The translations under genes and the position numbers were made by a program. From positions 302,107-364,106 of the forward strand of contig MNCI01008611.1 in NCBI GenBank assembly GCA_015680685.1: a stretch of 62,000 bases of DNA, in the 5' to 3' direction. Numbering within the stretch: position 1 is the first letter of the stretch; the number at the start of each line of letters is the position of its first letter. The notes beneath the pieces are model-generated. The model ran no database searches. It was not told the DNA's origin and was given only the letters and a program-made list of their open reading frames with translations. The DNA is from Gnetum montanum. Lineage: Eukaryota; Streptophyta; Gnetopsida; Gnetales; Gnetaceae. Positions 1 to 12,989 of this stretch are shown piece by piece.

Positions 1-372
1 CTTGGTAATCCCAGTGGCGTACCTAGGCCTATGCTTGGTAGTCCCAGTGGCAGTCGTGCACGAAGTCCAAGATGTGTACGGTTGATCAAGGAATCGGTTG
101 CTCGTCGCACTTAGGCTAGATTAGATTTTTTTACCTTTTCCTCTTAGCTTAGAATTAGTTAATATTATTTTCCACTGCCTTCAGGAGTAGCATTAGATTA
201 GAACACATCATACACCTCATCTAGACTAAACCATACGTGACATATGCAAAACTAGTCTAGGTGGGAAGACAGCGAACTGCGACCTAAGGCTAACTATCTA
301 GATACCATAACTAGTCCATCTGCGGAGTTCGACCAGATCGCGCATGCGACGCTCGTTTTCGTATGGTTGAGT
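1..372 (+). repeat. LTR 3' part (R/U5), Athila-like family, truncated
   Basis: The phrases 'ttggtaatcccagtgg' and a 'gagttcgaccagatcgcgcatg' type block recur in the other LTRs of this window (13.8 kb, 23.4 kb, 44.7 kb, 46.0 kb). The match stops at 'cgtatggttgag' near 372; the other copies continue with 'taggggtacc' and end in CATCA. This is therefore the downstream part of an LTR cut at both ends, by the window start and by a breakpoint at about 372. No internal region follows in this orientation. Confidence 0.7.
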
Positions 373-479
373 TTGCATACAACAACAGTTATTAGATCAT
401 CTTGAAAGCAATACCTTATGAAGTGTCGTATGTTATAACATCCTCTATGTTTTTGGTCTAGGAGAAGGCTTGACTTAGT

Positions 480-2050
480 GACCGCAAATCAAAATAATAT
501 AGTTTCAACTTGATAAAATCATTAATCACCTCCTTGAAAATAGCTAAGAGCTGTGTCTCAACTATTGGCTCTAGTATTTGGTTAAGTAAACCATTCGATC
601 ATTGGATGAACTTTTGCACGAGTTCAAGAGGTCCTTGCCTGATCTTCATCATCTAGACAAGGATGGTATTAGGCTTCAAGTTGTGTTTGAAGTGGTTAAT
701 AAATTATGTAATCAAGTTTTCTAAAGAAGATATGGATCCTCTCAGTAGAACACAGTATCAATCAAGGGCCTTCCTCGTAAGGGACATAGCAAATATTCTC
801 GTTGTTATGTAAGGCCAAGCTTGTAACAATAAGCACTCAGAGTGGAAGGTTAAAAGATGAGAGTTTGGATCACCTTCACTATTGTACTTTGTAAATTATG
901 GTGTGGAGACACTAGGGGAAAGAGTTACAGGTGGGACTACAAGACTAGCGGGATCATCCTAATAGAAGTCTGTGATCTTAATGGCCTAGGAAGTAGAGGC
1001 TTTGAACCTCTTGAGCTCTTTAGTTAGGTCCTAAATCATTTGGAAGGCTTGATCTAGGCACAAGGGTGCCCCCATTGGTTGTGGCATTTGCACGAAGTGC
1101 TGCAATGTTTGTTGGAAAGCCTATAGCCTCACTATTAGTTGTGGCATCGAGGGGAGAGGTTGTGTCATCATAGTAGTGGGTGGACCAAATAAAGAAAAAG
1201 AGGTTTGTAATGGTATCTAGGGCACAAATCAGATAAAAGGGCTATGTGACCCCTGGGATACTTAAGGTTCCATGGTGGACCCCATCTGGATGACGAGAGG
1301 ATTAGTGGTGGTGACAACCATTGATGATGGTCACACAAATAGAGGCTAGGTGGAAAATGACATGGAGGAATGTAGGATGGTGGGCTATGGCACTGATTGT
1401 GTTTGGTGCATTATGATGACTGGTGTGAACTTGAACATGGTAGGGTAAGGTCAAGATGAAGGTTGAGGGACATACCCCATGGAAGAAGTGAGGGGGGTTG
1501 AGGTGGGCAAGGTGGCCTTAAGAGTGGGTTGTTGGAAAAGCCCATCTAGAATGTTCTCATGTTTGGATTCTACCTCAAACTCATCCTCTTCCTCATGCTA
1601 CTCATCTGTGCTACGCTTCTCATCCTCCTCATCCATCTCAATTAGCTGAGATAGGATGCATACATAGGTCTCAATGAGGGGTATTTGGTCATATGAGGAA
1701 GAAATATACTTCCTCCCATCATGGTATATGAGTTCATGCTCCCTTTTTTCTTCTACTTTCATTCATGGAATCAACATGCTAGCCTGGATCTTGGCACAAA
1801 TGAAGTTATAATGGTCTTCATTTATGATCAAGAACTCTGGACTTTGCCCCCTAAGTCTCAATGATTGCATACATCTGGCTATAGTAGGGTCCTTGGGGTC
1901 ATAGGCCCTCACAGCCTATTGGTTGGCAGTTGTCTTAGTGAAATTGAAGGGCAACACAATCAATTGGCTGAACGACATGATGAATGTTAAAAATGGCTTG
2001 AAAAAGATGTTTGGCTAATAAAGGTAATAAAAATTCCAGCAAATGGAATC
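480..2050 (-). pseudogene. gypsy-type gag remnant
   Basis: Minus-strand translation gives a gag-like reading broken by stops. The N-terminal part (near 1990-1600) includes 'RCMQSLRLRGQSPEFLI'. A Pro/Ser/Met-rich low-complexity middle follows, and near 830-900 there is 'FTKYNSEGDPNSHLLTF', the typical start of the plant gypsy gag core (F-x-Y-x-G-x-x-DP-x-x-HL). The acidic run 'MDEEDEK' near 1630 belongs to the variable N-terminal part. The core is cut short before the zinc knuckle near 480. The stops mean it is not functional. Family assignment beyond Ty3/gypsy is not possible by eye. Confidence 0.6.
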
Positions 2051-2374
2051 TTCAAAATACCAAAAGGGGTATGGCTGAGAAAGTTTGTAAATTGCAAAAG
2101 GGTTAAGTGGTTATCAAAGGGGGTATACCCCTTTACTTAAGAAAATGCACAAATTCACGTATCAAGCCCAACCATGCTAGTTTTGGCAGCCACACCAACA
2201 CTGGAAATGAAAAACGGAAAAGAAGGGAGGTAAGATGGAAAGTCTTACATCTTTCTTCACAGANACAGTGTTGGCGAGGAGATGGGATTTACTTTAGGCA
2301 AGTTTGATTTCTTGTTAAAAGAAAAATGGAAACCTTGATTTTTCCAAAGGTGTGATTTTAGTAGGCTACCAATG

Positions 2375-4050
2375 TTGGATTTGCTAGAAAGTTTTCATAG
2401 CAAAGGGAGAAAACTTTTGATAGTATGCCAATGCCAACTTTGAAAATTCTCAACAACTGCTATAAAACTTTTTAAAAGCCAAATTTTTTGCCACCTCCAC
2501 ACTAGGCTTTGATGGCAAGGAGGGATGGGTTGCAGTGTTGGTTTTGGTAGCCAAAAGGGTATTAACAAAAATTTAAAGAAAAATTTTTTGAAGGTTACAA
2601 AATTTTAAGATCGCAAGAAAACTTTTCAAACTAGCAATAGGTTTGGTCATAGAATTTGGGTGGAGGCCCTTCTTCTAGTACTAGAAAACTATAAAGCCTG
2701 AAAATCTCGATTGCTAGAAAATTGAAAATTCCAGTGATACAGCTTTAACCTCGAGTCCCAAGGGCCTCTACAAAAAATAGGGTTTGAGGTGCCCTAGACA
2801 ATCCAGCAAATCATCCAAGAACTTGAAGAAAGATCAAAAGAGGTTGCAAAAACAAAAATGCAAATACAGATTTAAAAAATAAGTGCACTAAAATTAAACA
2901 AATAAATCTAACTTGCACAAAAATAGAACTATAAACTTTATTTTAATGGAAATAAAGAGGGCTCAAAAAATGTATATAAGATGTGCTTGAAGTAGCAGAG
3001 GGGGAGGGGTTCACTTTGGTGGGGGTTCAACATCCATTGAAATCAGTGGCTTTGAATGCCACAATTAGCTTCATGATCCGAAGATTCTGCAACTCCCAAT
3101 GCTATCAAACCTTGCTACTCTCTGCACTAGATCTACAACATTGGTGATGCAAGGGGATGAGATGTAAGGGGGTTTTGAGATCACAAAAGTGAGCCACATT
3201 GTGAGTCTTGATGCCCAAATGCTCAATGTTGATGCCAAAATCCACCCAATCTCAAAGGGGGTAAAAGAGGTCACAATGGTTACAAAGGCTCTACACTGGG
3301 ATGGTTCAAGAAGCTTCGTATTTGTAAGTGTGTAAGAGCTCTCGAATGCTAAATATGGCTAAAAATGAAAAAGTATGAAACATTTATATGGTGTTGGGGC
3401 TTAGTTTTTATAGGTTTTAGGAGACAAATTTGGCTGCAAATTTTGGCCTAATTGCTGATAGATTTCTACTATGTATAGGTGTTGCAAGTGTCCAAATTAA
3501 GCTAGGTTACTATGTATGGTAAGTTATGATATCCACATGGCACCAAAATCATTTTATTTACTAAAAATAGTAAATAAAAGTTTCACCCATAGTTGCTTCT
3601 TCCACTCATGCTGGGCCTTCCAATAGCAACACTAAAGTGCAAGGTCAACACTAGAGTTGGAGTAGTGCTAAAATTCTAGGCCATGCTAGAGGAAAGCTGC
3701 AACACTAAAGGGTAAGAGTTATATCCCCAATGCTAAGCATAGGTGATGTTGCATCCTCCAACTCTGGATGTAGGTGTGTCATACCTTCCAATAGGTATAT
3801 CTAATGTAGCAAATGTTATGCCCCCCACAAAACCCATTAAAATGCCAATTTTGGTAGTCTAAAAGGCATTTTTAACTTCCCCACCCCCCACCCCACCAGA
3901 CCCCTCCCCCCAACCCCCAAGCCCAAATATGGATATAATATGACCTTTTTCACTAGGGGCTTGAGGCTTTGACTACTTATAAGGCATTTTTAGCCCCAAA
4001 AGCTAAAATATGTGAAATTGCATTCCTTGGATTACAATCTCCACATTTAC
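2375..4050 (-). repeat. probable LTR of the minus-strand gypsy element (outer edge uncertain)
   Basis: On the minus strand a sequence ending AAATCCAACA stops at 2375 and is followed at once by TTGGTAGCCTACT (2362-2373), a degenerate primer-binding-site-like string. The gag remnant lies just downstream on the same strand. A minus-strand TATA-like CCTATAAAAACTAAG sits near 3396-3412, suitable for a U3/R boundary. I could not find a convincing opposite end, so the right edge is only a guess. Confidence 0.35.
3877..3924 (-). repeat. C-rich tract (G-quadruplex potential on minus strand)
   Basis: About six runs of four to six C are separated by one to four bases. On the minus strand this is a run of G-tracts fitting a G-quadruplex pattern. 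It lies upstream of the minus-strand TATA-like site, within the probable U3 of the LTR. Confidence 0.6.
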
Positions 4051-4499
4051 AATGAATTTTAGCCTTGGGTTTCATTGGATGAGGGTTACAAAGGTTACAA
4101 CATGCATCTTTGGTGGTTTTTCAAGTCCAAAGTCATTTTTCAACATAAATCACTGGAAGTACTGAGACCCTATTTTAGTACATGGAATCAAGCTAATCAA
4201 ATGCACTTGGGAGGACTAATGAACATACACACCAATCACCCAAAAGCCATATTCATATGCCCATTTTTGTAGAATGCATTAGAATGATTATAGTTCCACG
4301 TTTTTATACTCTCTTACATTGTACTTGTTATAAAATTAATACATATCATTTGTAGTATTTTGTCATATTTTTATTATTTTCTTCAACTGTATTTTAGTGT
4401 TGGCTCTATTTATTACATGGTTTCTCACTTGTTTTCATACATATTTTATCCCAATAATAGACTTTCAAACTTCTTAAGATATTAGTAAGTTTTTTTAAG
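4051..4499. other. no gene recognised
   Basis: AT-rich sequence with no supported ORF. The only ORF present (about 65 codons at 4075-4272) has no recognisable motif. Confidence 0.5.
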
Positions 4500-5204
4500 G
4501 CACCCTAGATCCTTCTGAGGTCAATGGATCCTAGGGTCAAAACTATTCCATGCTAAGATGTTCGATTCTCCAACACTGAATTTTTCAATCGTTACACTCT
4601 TGAAGAAATGATGTTTCTTCACATTGATCATGAACTGTTCCTCCTCCAATTTAAGACATACCATTCTCAAGTGATCCAAGTTCTCTTCCTCATTAGATCT
4701 ATACATCAAAACATCATCAAAAAAGATAATACAACACTTACCAATTAATTTCTTCAATACATCATGCATCAACTTCATGAATGTAGCAAATGCATTTGTG
4801 AGCCCAAATGGCATCACCAAGCACTCAAATAATCCATCCAATGTTTTGAAAGCTATCTTCCATTAATCACCAAGCCTAATCCAATGTTGATAGTAACCAC
4901 TCTTTAAATTAATTTTGCTAAAAATATTTACATTGGTAAGGATATCAACAATCCTTAAAATAGGAAACCTATACCTCACTATTATGTTATTCACTATCAT
5001 AAAATCAATGCATATCCTCTATTCATTGTTATTCTTCTTTTGGCATATGCATTGCTAGAACTACACAAGGTGAAATGGATTTCCTTATAAATCCATTTAC
5101 AAGTAACTCCTTTACTTACCTTTGTAATTTAGTCCTCTAATTTGATGTCATCCAATACACTCTCTCATTTGCAATGGTAGCTTGATGGATGAAGTCAATC
5201 TAAT
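4500..5204 (-). pseudogene. Ty3/gypsy reverse transcriptase, 3' half
   Basis: Minus-strand translation shows 'MPFGLTNAFATFMKLMHDVL' followed by 'CCIIFFDDVLMYRSNEEENLDHL', the RT palm with the FFDD catalytic motif, then 'MINVKKHHFFKSV', matching the usual 'N-x-x-KC-x-F'. Upstream on the same strand (5000-5200) are 'ELLVNGFIRKSISP' and 'CIDFMIVNNIIVRYRFPI', the RT fingers, with stops and shifts. The match ends near 4540-4500; RNase H and integrase are absent. The same ORF continues on the other side of the solo LTR at 5205-6203. Confidence 0.8.
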
Positions 5205-6203
5205 TGATGAGTGGTGAGGTACCCCTACACTCAACCATACGAAACGAGCGTAGCACGCATGATCCGATCGAACTCCGCAGACTAAATGCCTAAACGCCCC
5301 ATGGAACACTTGGGGTTAATCATTCGTTGTCTTCCCAGACTTACTTGTTGTTGTCACAGTGTATGGTTAAGTAAGTCCGAGGTATATGATTTTTATGGTC
5401 TTTTATGGTTTTATCTCCTACGCTATGAGCTGAAGGGTTGAGAGAACTAACTAACTCTAACTAAGGACCTAAGTCTAAATTAACTAGTATCAGCATCCGT
5501 TCCCACTTACCGTACACACCCTAAACTATGCAACTATGGCTACCAAACGCTAATCATTACTCGGATCACCACACGTAATGCACGTGCTCGAAGTGGTCAT
5601 ACTGAGGCACTTAACTAGTCTAAACATGATGAGCAGCCAATTCCTTGACTAGCCGTACACACCCGTAGATGCTTGTAATCAAGTCGTACTCATCCCGCTT
5701 TCTAGGAGTTGAGGGTGAGAGAGACTAATCGCGATGAGTAGCTGATTCCTTGATTAGCCGTACACATTCGTCAATGCTCATAATCAATAGTACTCATGCC
5801 ACGCTAATGCAGGTAATAAATAATAGGTAAGAAATAACAAATAATAAATCCTATTCCATGCACTGCAAGGTTTATCCACAAAGCTCATCTTTATTGCCGT
5901 ACATAACTTGCGTTCAAGTACAAAGCTGCTCGAATAAAGATCTGTTCACTTGGGGACTCCTACTGCGGGCACATGGAAAATATTCTATCTCTAGAGTGAT
6001 CAAACTACCAGAGTTTTCCTACTTTAAGCCTAGGATGAAAAATAAGGGGAGTGTCGCCTCTTATTTATAGATTTGGCAGTAGACCGCGATATCATAGGGG
6101 ATGACGCGATATTGCGTACGCGATATTGCATGGGATGCAATATCACGATGGCCGCAATATCGCTTACGCGATATCGTGGCCCATGAGATATCGCGTCTCA
6201 TCA
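5205..6203 (-). mobile_element. solo LTR, Athila-like family (999 bp), perfect 5-bp TSD
   Basis: On the minus strand it begins TGATGAGACGCGATATC and ends GGTACCTCACCACTCATCA. It is flanked by identical CTAAT (5200-5204 and 6204-6208), the expected 5-bp target duplication. No internal region is present, so it is a solo LTR left by LTR-LTR recombination. The upstream part holds several GATATC palindromes in GCGATATCGC-like context (6086-6200). A TATA-like CTATAAATAAGAGGCG lies at 6055-6070. The R/U5 part matches the LTRs at 13.8, 23.4 and 44.7 kb. It interrupts the gypsy pol remnant at 4500-8160. Confidence 0.92.
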
Positions 6204-6208
6204 CTAAT

Positions 6209-6949
6209 GTTGTACATTTCTCATTAGTGGCAATCCATACAATTCCCCTTTGAACACCTTGAGAAATTTTTCCTTCAATCTTAGCACACGTGCAAGATTT
6301 TCAACTTGTACATCATCATGATTAGAAGTAACTACTGATACAAAAACAAAACCAAAACCTACTTTATCATGTTTCTTAATGTATTTTTTTCTCTCCTATA
6401 AGGATTAAGAAAATATTAAATGAGCTTTTCTACCTCACTTGTTCAGCTATCATGGGAATCAACTCATAAATTTCATCATGTCTAGCTACACTCCATAAAT
6501 TCATTACTCCATTAAACTGAGCGTCATTATCAAAATTCCAAGGTCTACTAAACATTACATCAACACAATTAATTAAAAGCACTTCACACTTTACAACATC
6601 ATGAAAACTACTAATTTTAAATTCCAGAGTGCATTATTCCCTTACCTCTTGAGAGAAATATCCAGACAACTAATGCACCTTATAGTATATAGGATGAGGA
6701 TTAGTAATCTAGCAACTGTCTTAAAATAAATAACATTTTTTAATCTTTCCATTCATCAAAACATGAATCCATTTTTCACTAAGCAAACATCTAGCCCCAA
6801 TTCTAAATAGAAATTTTCTATTAAGATGGTCTTCTCTATTCACATTCCTCATGAATGCATAAGAATTAAATTCAAAAACTTCCTCAATCATGAAAGCATT
6901 AGGATTATCTCTCTAAAAATATTAGCTTGATGTCTCCTACACCTTCATG
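6209..6949 (-). pseudogene. gypsy pol N-terminal part, decayed
   Basis: This lies between the RT half (4500-5204) and the gag (6950-8160) of the same minus-strand element, so by position it should hold protease and the start of RT. Minus-strand translation is heavily interrupted and I could not place the protease active site. The call rests mostly on context. Confidence 0.5.
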
Positions 6950-8160
6950 TTTTGTACATCTTTTCCCTTGGTTGGCTTGTAAAGTGGGCATTCCCATTGC
7001 TTGCATCTTCATTCTTCACACTTGAAGCATTGAATCTTAAATAATATATGGCCTTGATCCTTTCTTTATTTGTCTTGATCCTTCTTGGATTTACCATTCT
7101 CATTATTCTTCTTCATCTTCTTATCATGGTTGTCATCTTTATCTTTAGATTTCGACTTGGATCCCTTTTCTCATTTAAATTCCTTTTCCCTTTGCTTGGA
7201 TGTTTGTTTGCTCTTTCTTTCAAATCCACTTAGTTTCTTTTCTACCTTGAGTACCAAATCAAAAGCATCATTAAGATTTTGTGGCTTATAAAATGAAAAA
7301 TCCTACTAAAATGTCATTTTGAGACATCCTAGAAAGATTGAGTCCTATTCATACTCCTCCAAATCACTTTAGCTTAATGGAATAGATCACAAAAGTTGAT
7401 TTAAAACTCTTTGATATCCTTGTCACTTTGCCTTAGAAATTTCAACTTCAATGTTATCTCTTATCTTTCTTAAGACTATTCAATTTGCAATCTATATTTC
7501 ATTAGATTCTAATCTCTGATAAGATATCCATTTTATCCTTCATAATCCTAGGACTCCTTTTCCTACTAAGTATAAGTTATTTCCTCTAATCTAGATTCAA
7601 AAATTGGTATCCTTTAAGTGATTTGGTACCTTTTCCAACTCAAAGTACTTATCAAATGTCTTCATTCAACTTGAAAAAGCATTGGTGCTATCTACATCAT
7701 TGAAAGTATTTAACTAAACATGCGGAAGTATTGTAACATTTTTGAATGCTCTAGAAATTTTTTCTTTATCTTCCTCATCAAGCTTACCATGAAAAGAAGT
7801 AATGGCCACTGATGGAGCTCTTGGAATTTTAAAATGAGAAACTAGATTTCCTTCCATTATAATCCTAGGTTAATGGATTTCATTGCTTCCATAGCTAGAT
7901 TGTCCTTCCTCATCATTCTATCCACCTGGATAAGAAACTTCTTCACCATTCAAGCATGAATGCTCATCATCTCTACATGTCTAGATATGGCTAGGTCCTA
8001 CATTCCTATCCACCTTTGCACTAATTTCATCCAATCGAGCAACTATCAATTAGAAGGAAGACTTCATGCTTTCCATGTCTTTATTCAAGGCTTGTGCCTA
8101 TTTCTTCTTAAGCATCATCTAAATTTGACAAAATCTATAACCAAAACTCCCAAGCAATAG
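6950..8160 (-). pseudogene. gypsy gag with degenerate zinc knuckle
   Basis: Near 7030-6975 the minus strand reads CFKCEE followed by CKQWECP, a damaged CCHC knuckle that parallels CFNCGERGHKQW in the gag of the element at 25.7-30.5 kb. Upstream (7100-7250) is a Lys/Asp/Ser-rich segment equivalent to the basic spacer before the knuckle in that element. The ORF is broken by stops. It is preceded by a tRNA-Met-type primer site at 8163-8178, which fixes the 5' end of the element. Confidence 0.65.
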
Positions 8161-8162
8161 AC

Positions 8163-8178
8163 TAAGCTCTAATACCAA
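8163..8178 (-). promoter_or_regulatory. primer-binding site, tRNA-iMet type
   Basis: The minus strand reads TTGGTATTAGAGCTTA, one change from the plant initiator-Met PBS TGGTATCAGAGC. It lies between the LTR (right) and gag (left). Confidence 0.7.
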
Positions 8179-9110
8179 TAACTATTGGAGCAAGTTCACT
8201 CTAATAGGAAATAATCTTCAACCCTAGTAAATCAAGATATTATGAAAGATAGATTAGTATGATAAAAATAAGAAAAATAGATATCTTTAACTATTAAAAA
8301 GAAGATTACAACAAGGTTTCATAAGCCATAAAACATCCAAAACACTCACAAATACTTAAACAATGTTGCATAGCATAAGGCTTTAAAACCATATAATGGT
8401 TGTTCTCAATGCAAGATACAACCAATGGAGAATCTCTCTCATAACTTAGGACTAATATCTCAACATATAAGTAAGACACATGAGACATAAAGATTAATCC
8501 ACATGCATAATTAGCCTTCAAATGTAATCCAATAAGCACTTATACAATGCTCTTGTGATAATTCTTGCACAAGCTCATCAACTCTCATCATGAGCTTTCA
8601 TCTCTCATCATGACATCTCATGAAGAAACAACATTAATATTTATTAATAAAGAGAAGACAAGAAATCTAGAAACCTTTCCCTAACTCAACTTGAGTATCT
8701 TTAGATGTTTCCATCTTTTTTCATCTTCTTGCGATTATTTTCCAATTTGGAACTATAATTTTAGAAGTTTTCTCGCTCATTTGGGTTATCTCTAGTCTTT
8801 CTGGGTCATCTCACTATCATCCCTAACTGGAAAGTGGGATGTCTCACTTTGGTGTGCAATGGCTTGGCTAAACCTCTAGGATGTCTCATTTGAGGATTAT
8901 GACATCTCAACTCAATCTAAGACATTTTTCTGAGACTTCAGTAACACAATTGAGACATCTCTTGCCAGGTCTCTGCACTTAGCCTAGACATCTCTTTGAT
9001 CTTTAAGATGTCTATCCAACCTTTGGAAACCTACAAAAACCACCTATAAGACAAAGGAAATGGGATAAAAAAATATGTCCCTATAGAAAGCCTTAAACTA
9101 ATGTTCAAGC
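8179..9110 (-). repeat. 5' LTR of the gypsy element, 'ATGTCTC' family (outer edge approximate)
   Basis: It adjoins the PBS. Its U3 part (8690-9010) shares 'TTTCCATCTT' and 'CAATTTGGAACT' blocks with the LTR fragment at 50.5-51.1 kb. Like that one it carries many repeats of GACATCTC / GGGATGTCTCA, here about seven between 8830 and 9010. Homology fades near 9050-9110, where I place the outer edge. Confidence 0.65.
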
Positions 9111-10079
9111 TATATAAAAAGTCTTCGGTCATACAAGGTCTAAGGTTTGAATTCAACCATAGATATCTATAGGGTAAAATTATTTACTATCATTCTAAAG
9201 AAAATAAAATATTCTAACTAAGCATAAAAAATAATATAAAAGCATGACCCAACATTCTAAACATAGAACAATCAAATCATATTACATGTTTGATGTAGAA
9301 CCCATGTGCTAATAACCCATCTAGTATCTAATACTTGATTACTCAAGATGTCAACAAAGGTTAGTACACAGTTGCTTAAAATAAAATAATTAAAATATAT
9401 AAAAAAGGTATAAAAGTATTCATAGATTATATAGCTCAAAAATGTAATAAAATCCAATTATAAATAAAAACATCAACCAAACACATGGTACAAAGGTAAA
9501 AATCATAGACTTGTTAGGCAACGCATTAAAGGCTCAAGGCATAAGATAGTAACTAAGAGAGAGAGAGATTGTTGAACCAAGGTGTTACCAAGCTATATAT
9601 GAAAAATAGTCACTTGAAATCATAGAAAAGCTTCATATATAAAACAAATATTCCTTAAATAAATTAATAAGTTATCAATAAAAATAACATGCACTTTGAT
9701 AGTACTTAGAGCCAAATATAGTTAAACAATATTAGTATAACTTATATAGAAAAGTACTTCTAAATAATTATAGCTTATAACAAAATAATTATGTAAATAT
9801 TCATTATAAATTATAATATCAAACTTTATCAATGTCAATCCTAAGATTAGATATGAAAGGAGGAGGGTTAGCGTGAAGTTAGTAGCTAACTATAAAATCT
9901 TGTCAAATCTCATGTATAAGTTCTTTTTAAAAAATTTTCAGATGCTAGGTCCTTTCCTAGATGTGATGCAAAGTAGTCATAGGACCTAATTACTATGTAA
10001 AATGATTAAGGGCTTGCTAGGACATCCTTTAAAAATAATGCACAACATTATTATCTAGATGTTATAAAAGGTAAACAAG
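9111..10079. other. no gene recognised
   Basis: AT-rich, no coherent ORF. There is a short GA microsatellite near 9558-9569. 'ggtttgaattcaacc' near 9147 resembles a pol III B box, but no A box was found, so I do not call a SINE. Confidence 0.5.
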
Positions 10080-12800
10080 GATTATCAAAAATGGGTGTCG
10101 GTAAAGAAGCATGTCTAGCAACAAAAATTTTAAATAAAAAACTATAATATTGATACCCTAAATAAAAAGACCTTTGAAATTACCAACACCATGAAAATAA
10201 AAAGAATAAGCATTGCCTACCTCCAAGAAATAAGATGGAGATGGGAGAAAGCTAAAGATTTAGGCCAGGGTTACAAACTCTTCTACTTAGGAAAAGAAAA
10301 TCCCCAAAATGTAATAGGGATCATCATTGAGTAAAATGTTAAAGATAAAGTGATATAATTATATCATCATAGCAATTGAATTATGGGCACAAACTTGTTC
10401 TTGGAAATGAAATAAACAACATCATTAGTGTATATTCTTCATAAATTAACATAGAAAATTCCATCAAACATGATTTTTTGGGATTCTATGAATCATGTTC
10501 TTCAAGATATTTCCTGGCATGAAAGCATATTCATTATAGGGGATTTTAATAATCATTTTAGATCCATGAAAATGGGATATGACAAGATTCATGGACATGA
10601 ATTTAGAGAGTGTAATGATATGGGAGATTCATTACTATAATTTGGGAGTGCCTATAAGCTTGCAATTGCAAGTACTTATTTCAAGAGGATAATACAATAT
10701 TTAATTATATATAAGAGTGATATGGATAAAACATAAATTAATTATTTCTTATTATTTAAAAGAAACTCCAATGTCATACCTAGAGAGTGCCTTATAACTC
10801 AACATCAACTAATGGTCATGGACATAGTTATACAAAGCTTCAAAGATAGCACAAGTAACTAAATGCATAAAATGTAAGAATTTGAAGATGACACCACCTT
10901 ATTCAAAGAAAAATTGCTTCACAAAGGCACTTGGAAATAAGATTGCTCTAGAAATTTAATTTAGGATAAAATGGAAAGTTGAATGTAGAATATTGGAAAG
11001 AATATTTTGGATGAAATAAAAGGTAAAAAATACATCCCAAAGAAGACATAGTGGTAGATTTATGAAGTTCAACATACTATGCAAAATATGAAAAAATGCT
11101 TTAAGAAATGACAACAAAGTGTTAGCTAAGAAAATAGGCTAATATACAAAATGACAAAGAAGGAGGTAATGGTAGCATAGTCAAAGCCAAACATAAAACC
11201 TTAGATAGCTTTTATAAAAATTTAGGAATAAAGGAAGGAGAAAAGTATATTTATAAATAAGCAAAAATTAAATATAAGAAATGTAAGGGCATTGATCATT
11301 TCAAATGCTTCAAGAAAGCAGATAAAAGAATTTCTATTAAAGATAATGAAAATTTTCGATAGATGGGAAAGTTATTTTCAAAAATTATTATATGAAGAAT
11401 TTCAAAGAGAAGACACCTAAGAAGAAGAACCAAATTTTAGTTTAGTTAATACACTTTCCTTCTATAAGATGAAGACAACATTATTAAAGATGAAAAATGA
11501 AAAAGCTATTGGACCAAATAACATTCCTATAGAAGCTTGAAAAGCACTAGGAGATACAAAACTTTCTTAGCTAACAAAACTATTTAACAAAATTTTCGAA
11601 TATGAAGAAATTTCTAACAATTAGAAAAAAAAGCTTTGTTGTTCCCATCTACAAAAATAAAGGATATGTACAAAATTATGCAAACTTGAATCAACAAAAT
11701 TAGAAAATTAATTAGGATTTATGCCAAAGATATATACGATAAATGTTATTTTCTTAATACAATAATTGATAGAGAAATTTAGAAAACATAGAAAAAAATC
11801 TACATATGATCTTCATTGACTTAGAAAAGACATATGATAGAGTACCTAGAGATATTATTTGGTGGGCCTTATATAGGAAAAACATCCTTGATAAATATAT
11901 TAAAGTAATTCAACATATGTATAAAGGTGCTACTACTAAAATTTGAATAGCTTATGGAATAATATTTAATTTTTCAATCACAATAGGTCTACATTAAGGA
12001 TCTGTACTTATCTCATACTTATTTGCCATTATTATGGATGAATTAACAAATGATATACAAGATGAAATCTCATGGTGTATGTTATTTATAGATGATATTG
12101 TATTAATGTATACAACTTGAGAAAATATTGCTTCTAAAATAGAGAAGTAGAGGCTACTCTAGAATAAAAAGGCTTAAAAATTAGCAAAAGTAAGAAAGAA
12201 TATATGGAATTACATTTGTAATAACATGATACATAGTAATGAAATAAAATTGACAATTCACTGCAAATAGTTCCACTACTTAAGATCAATCCTTCAATCA
12301 ATTGGTGAAATTAATAAAGATATAAGAAATAGAATTGAGATAAGATGGTCAAAATGGAGATATGCTACTGATGTTCTATTTTATAATAGAATACCAATAA
12401 AAATGGAGAAACTTTTAACAACAAATCAATGTGGTAGAAATGCAAATGCTTTAATGGATGTTAAAAATTACCAAAAGAGATAAATTACATAATATAGATA
12501 TTAGAGAAATATTTGGAGTGGCTCTATTTCAAATAAGCTACAACAATGACAACTTAGATAGTTTGAACATGTGCAAAGAAGATCAGACAATGAGCGTTTA
12601 AATAAAGATTGCTACATAATTATTCTAGGAAAGTCACTGAAAGGAAGACCAAAGAAAATGGGAAAACACAATCAAAGATGATTTGAAAAAACTACAGATA
12701 AACAAAGATCTAGCTATTCATAGATGTGAATGACAAAAAAATAACTCATGTAGTTAGCCCCATTTTGTTTGGATAAGACTAGGATAATGATGATAATGTA
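10080..12800 (+). mobile_element. RTE-type LINE, decayed (endonuclease and RT)
   Basis: A non-LTR retrotransposon of the plant RTE clade. The AP-endonuclease appears at 10190-10640 as 'ISIAYLQEIRWRWEKAKDLG', 'GYKLFYLGKEN' and 'FIIGDFNNHF', which fit the family's QET-K-W and GDFN motifs. RT follows at 11460-12160 with 'MKNEKAIGPNNIPIEA', 'VIQHMYKGATT' and 'SWCMLFIDDIVL' (IDD for the usual ADD). The C-terminal part reads 'FHYLRSILQSIGEINKDI' and 'VQRRSDNERLNKD'. The 3' end at about 12750-12800 has 'ttgtttggataagactaggataatgatgataatg', matching the ATG/TTG-repeat tails of plant RTE LINEs. Stops and frameshifts are numerous. Confidence 0.85.
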
Positions 12801-12989
12801 TGAGGTCAACAATTTGAAACCAAACAACTACACAATGAGATCATCCACAAGGGTGACATAAAATAATATTTGAAATAATAATTAAAATAAAAAAATTAGA
12901 AATCCCATAATAAAATAATCAAGATCACTTCGTATAATAAGTCATAGTTAAATACTCTATGTGTTTAAATAAAATATAAATAGCTCATA

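Noticed and set aside
7048-7291. Two Phe/Leu-rich plus ORFs looking like membrane peptides.
   Set aside because: Antisense of the Lys/Asp-rich gag spacer of the minus-strand gypsy element.
9135-9160. 'ggtttgaattcaacc' as a SINE B box.
   Set aside because: Palindromic by chance with EcoRI-like core; no A box or repeat partner found.
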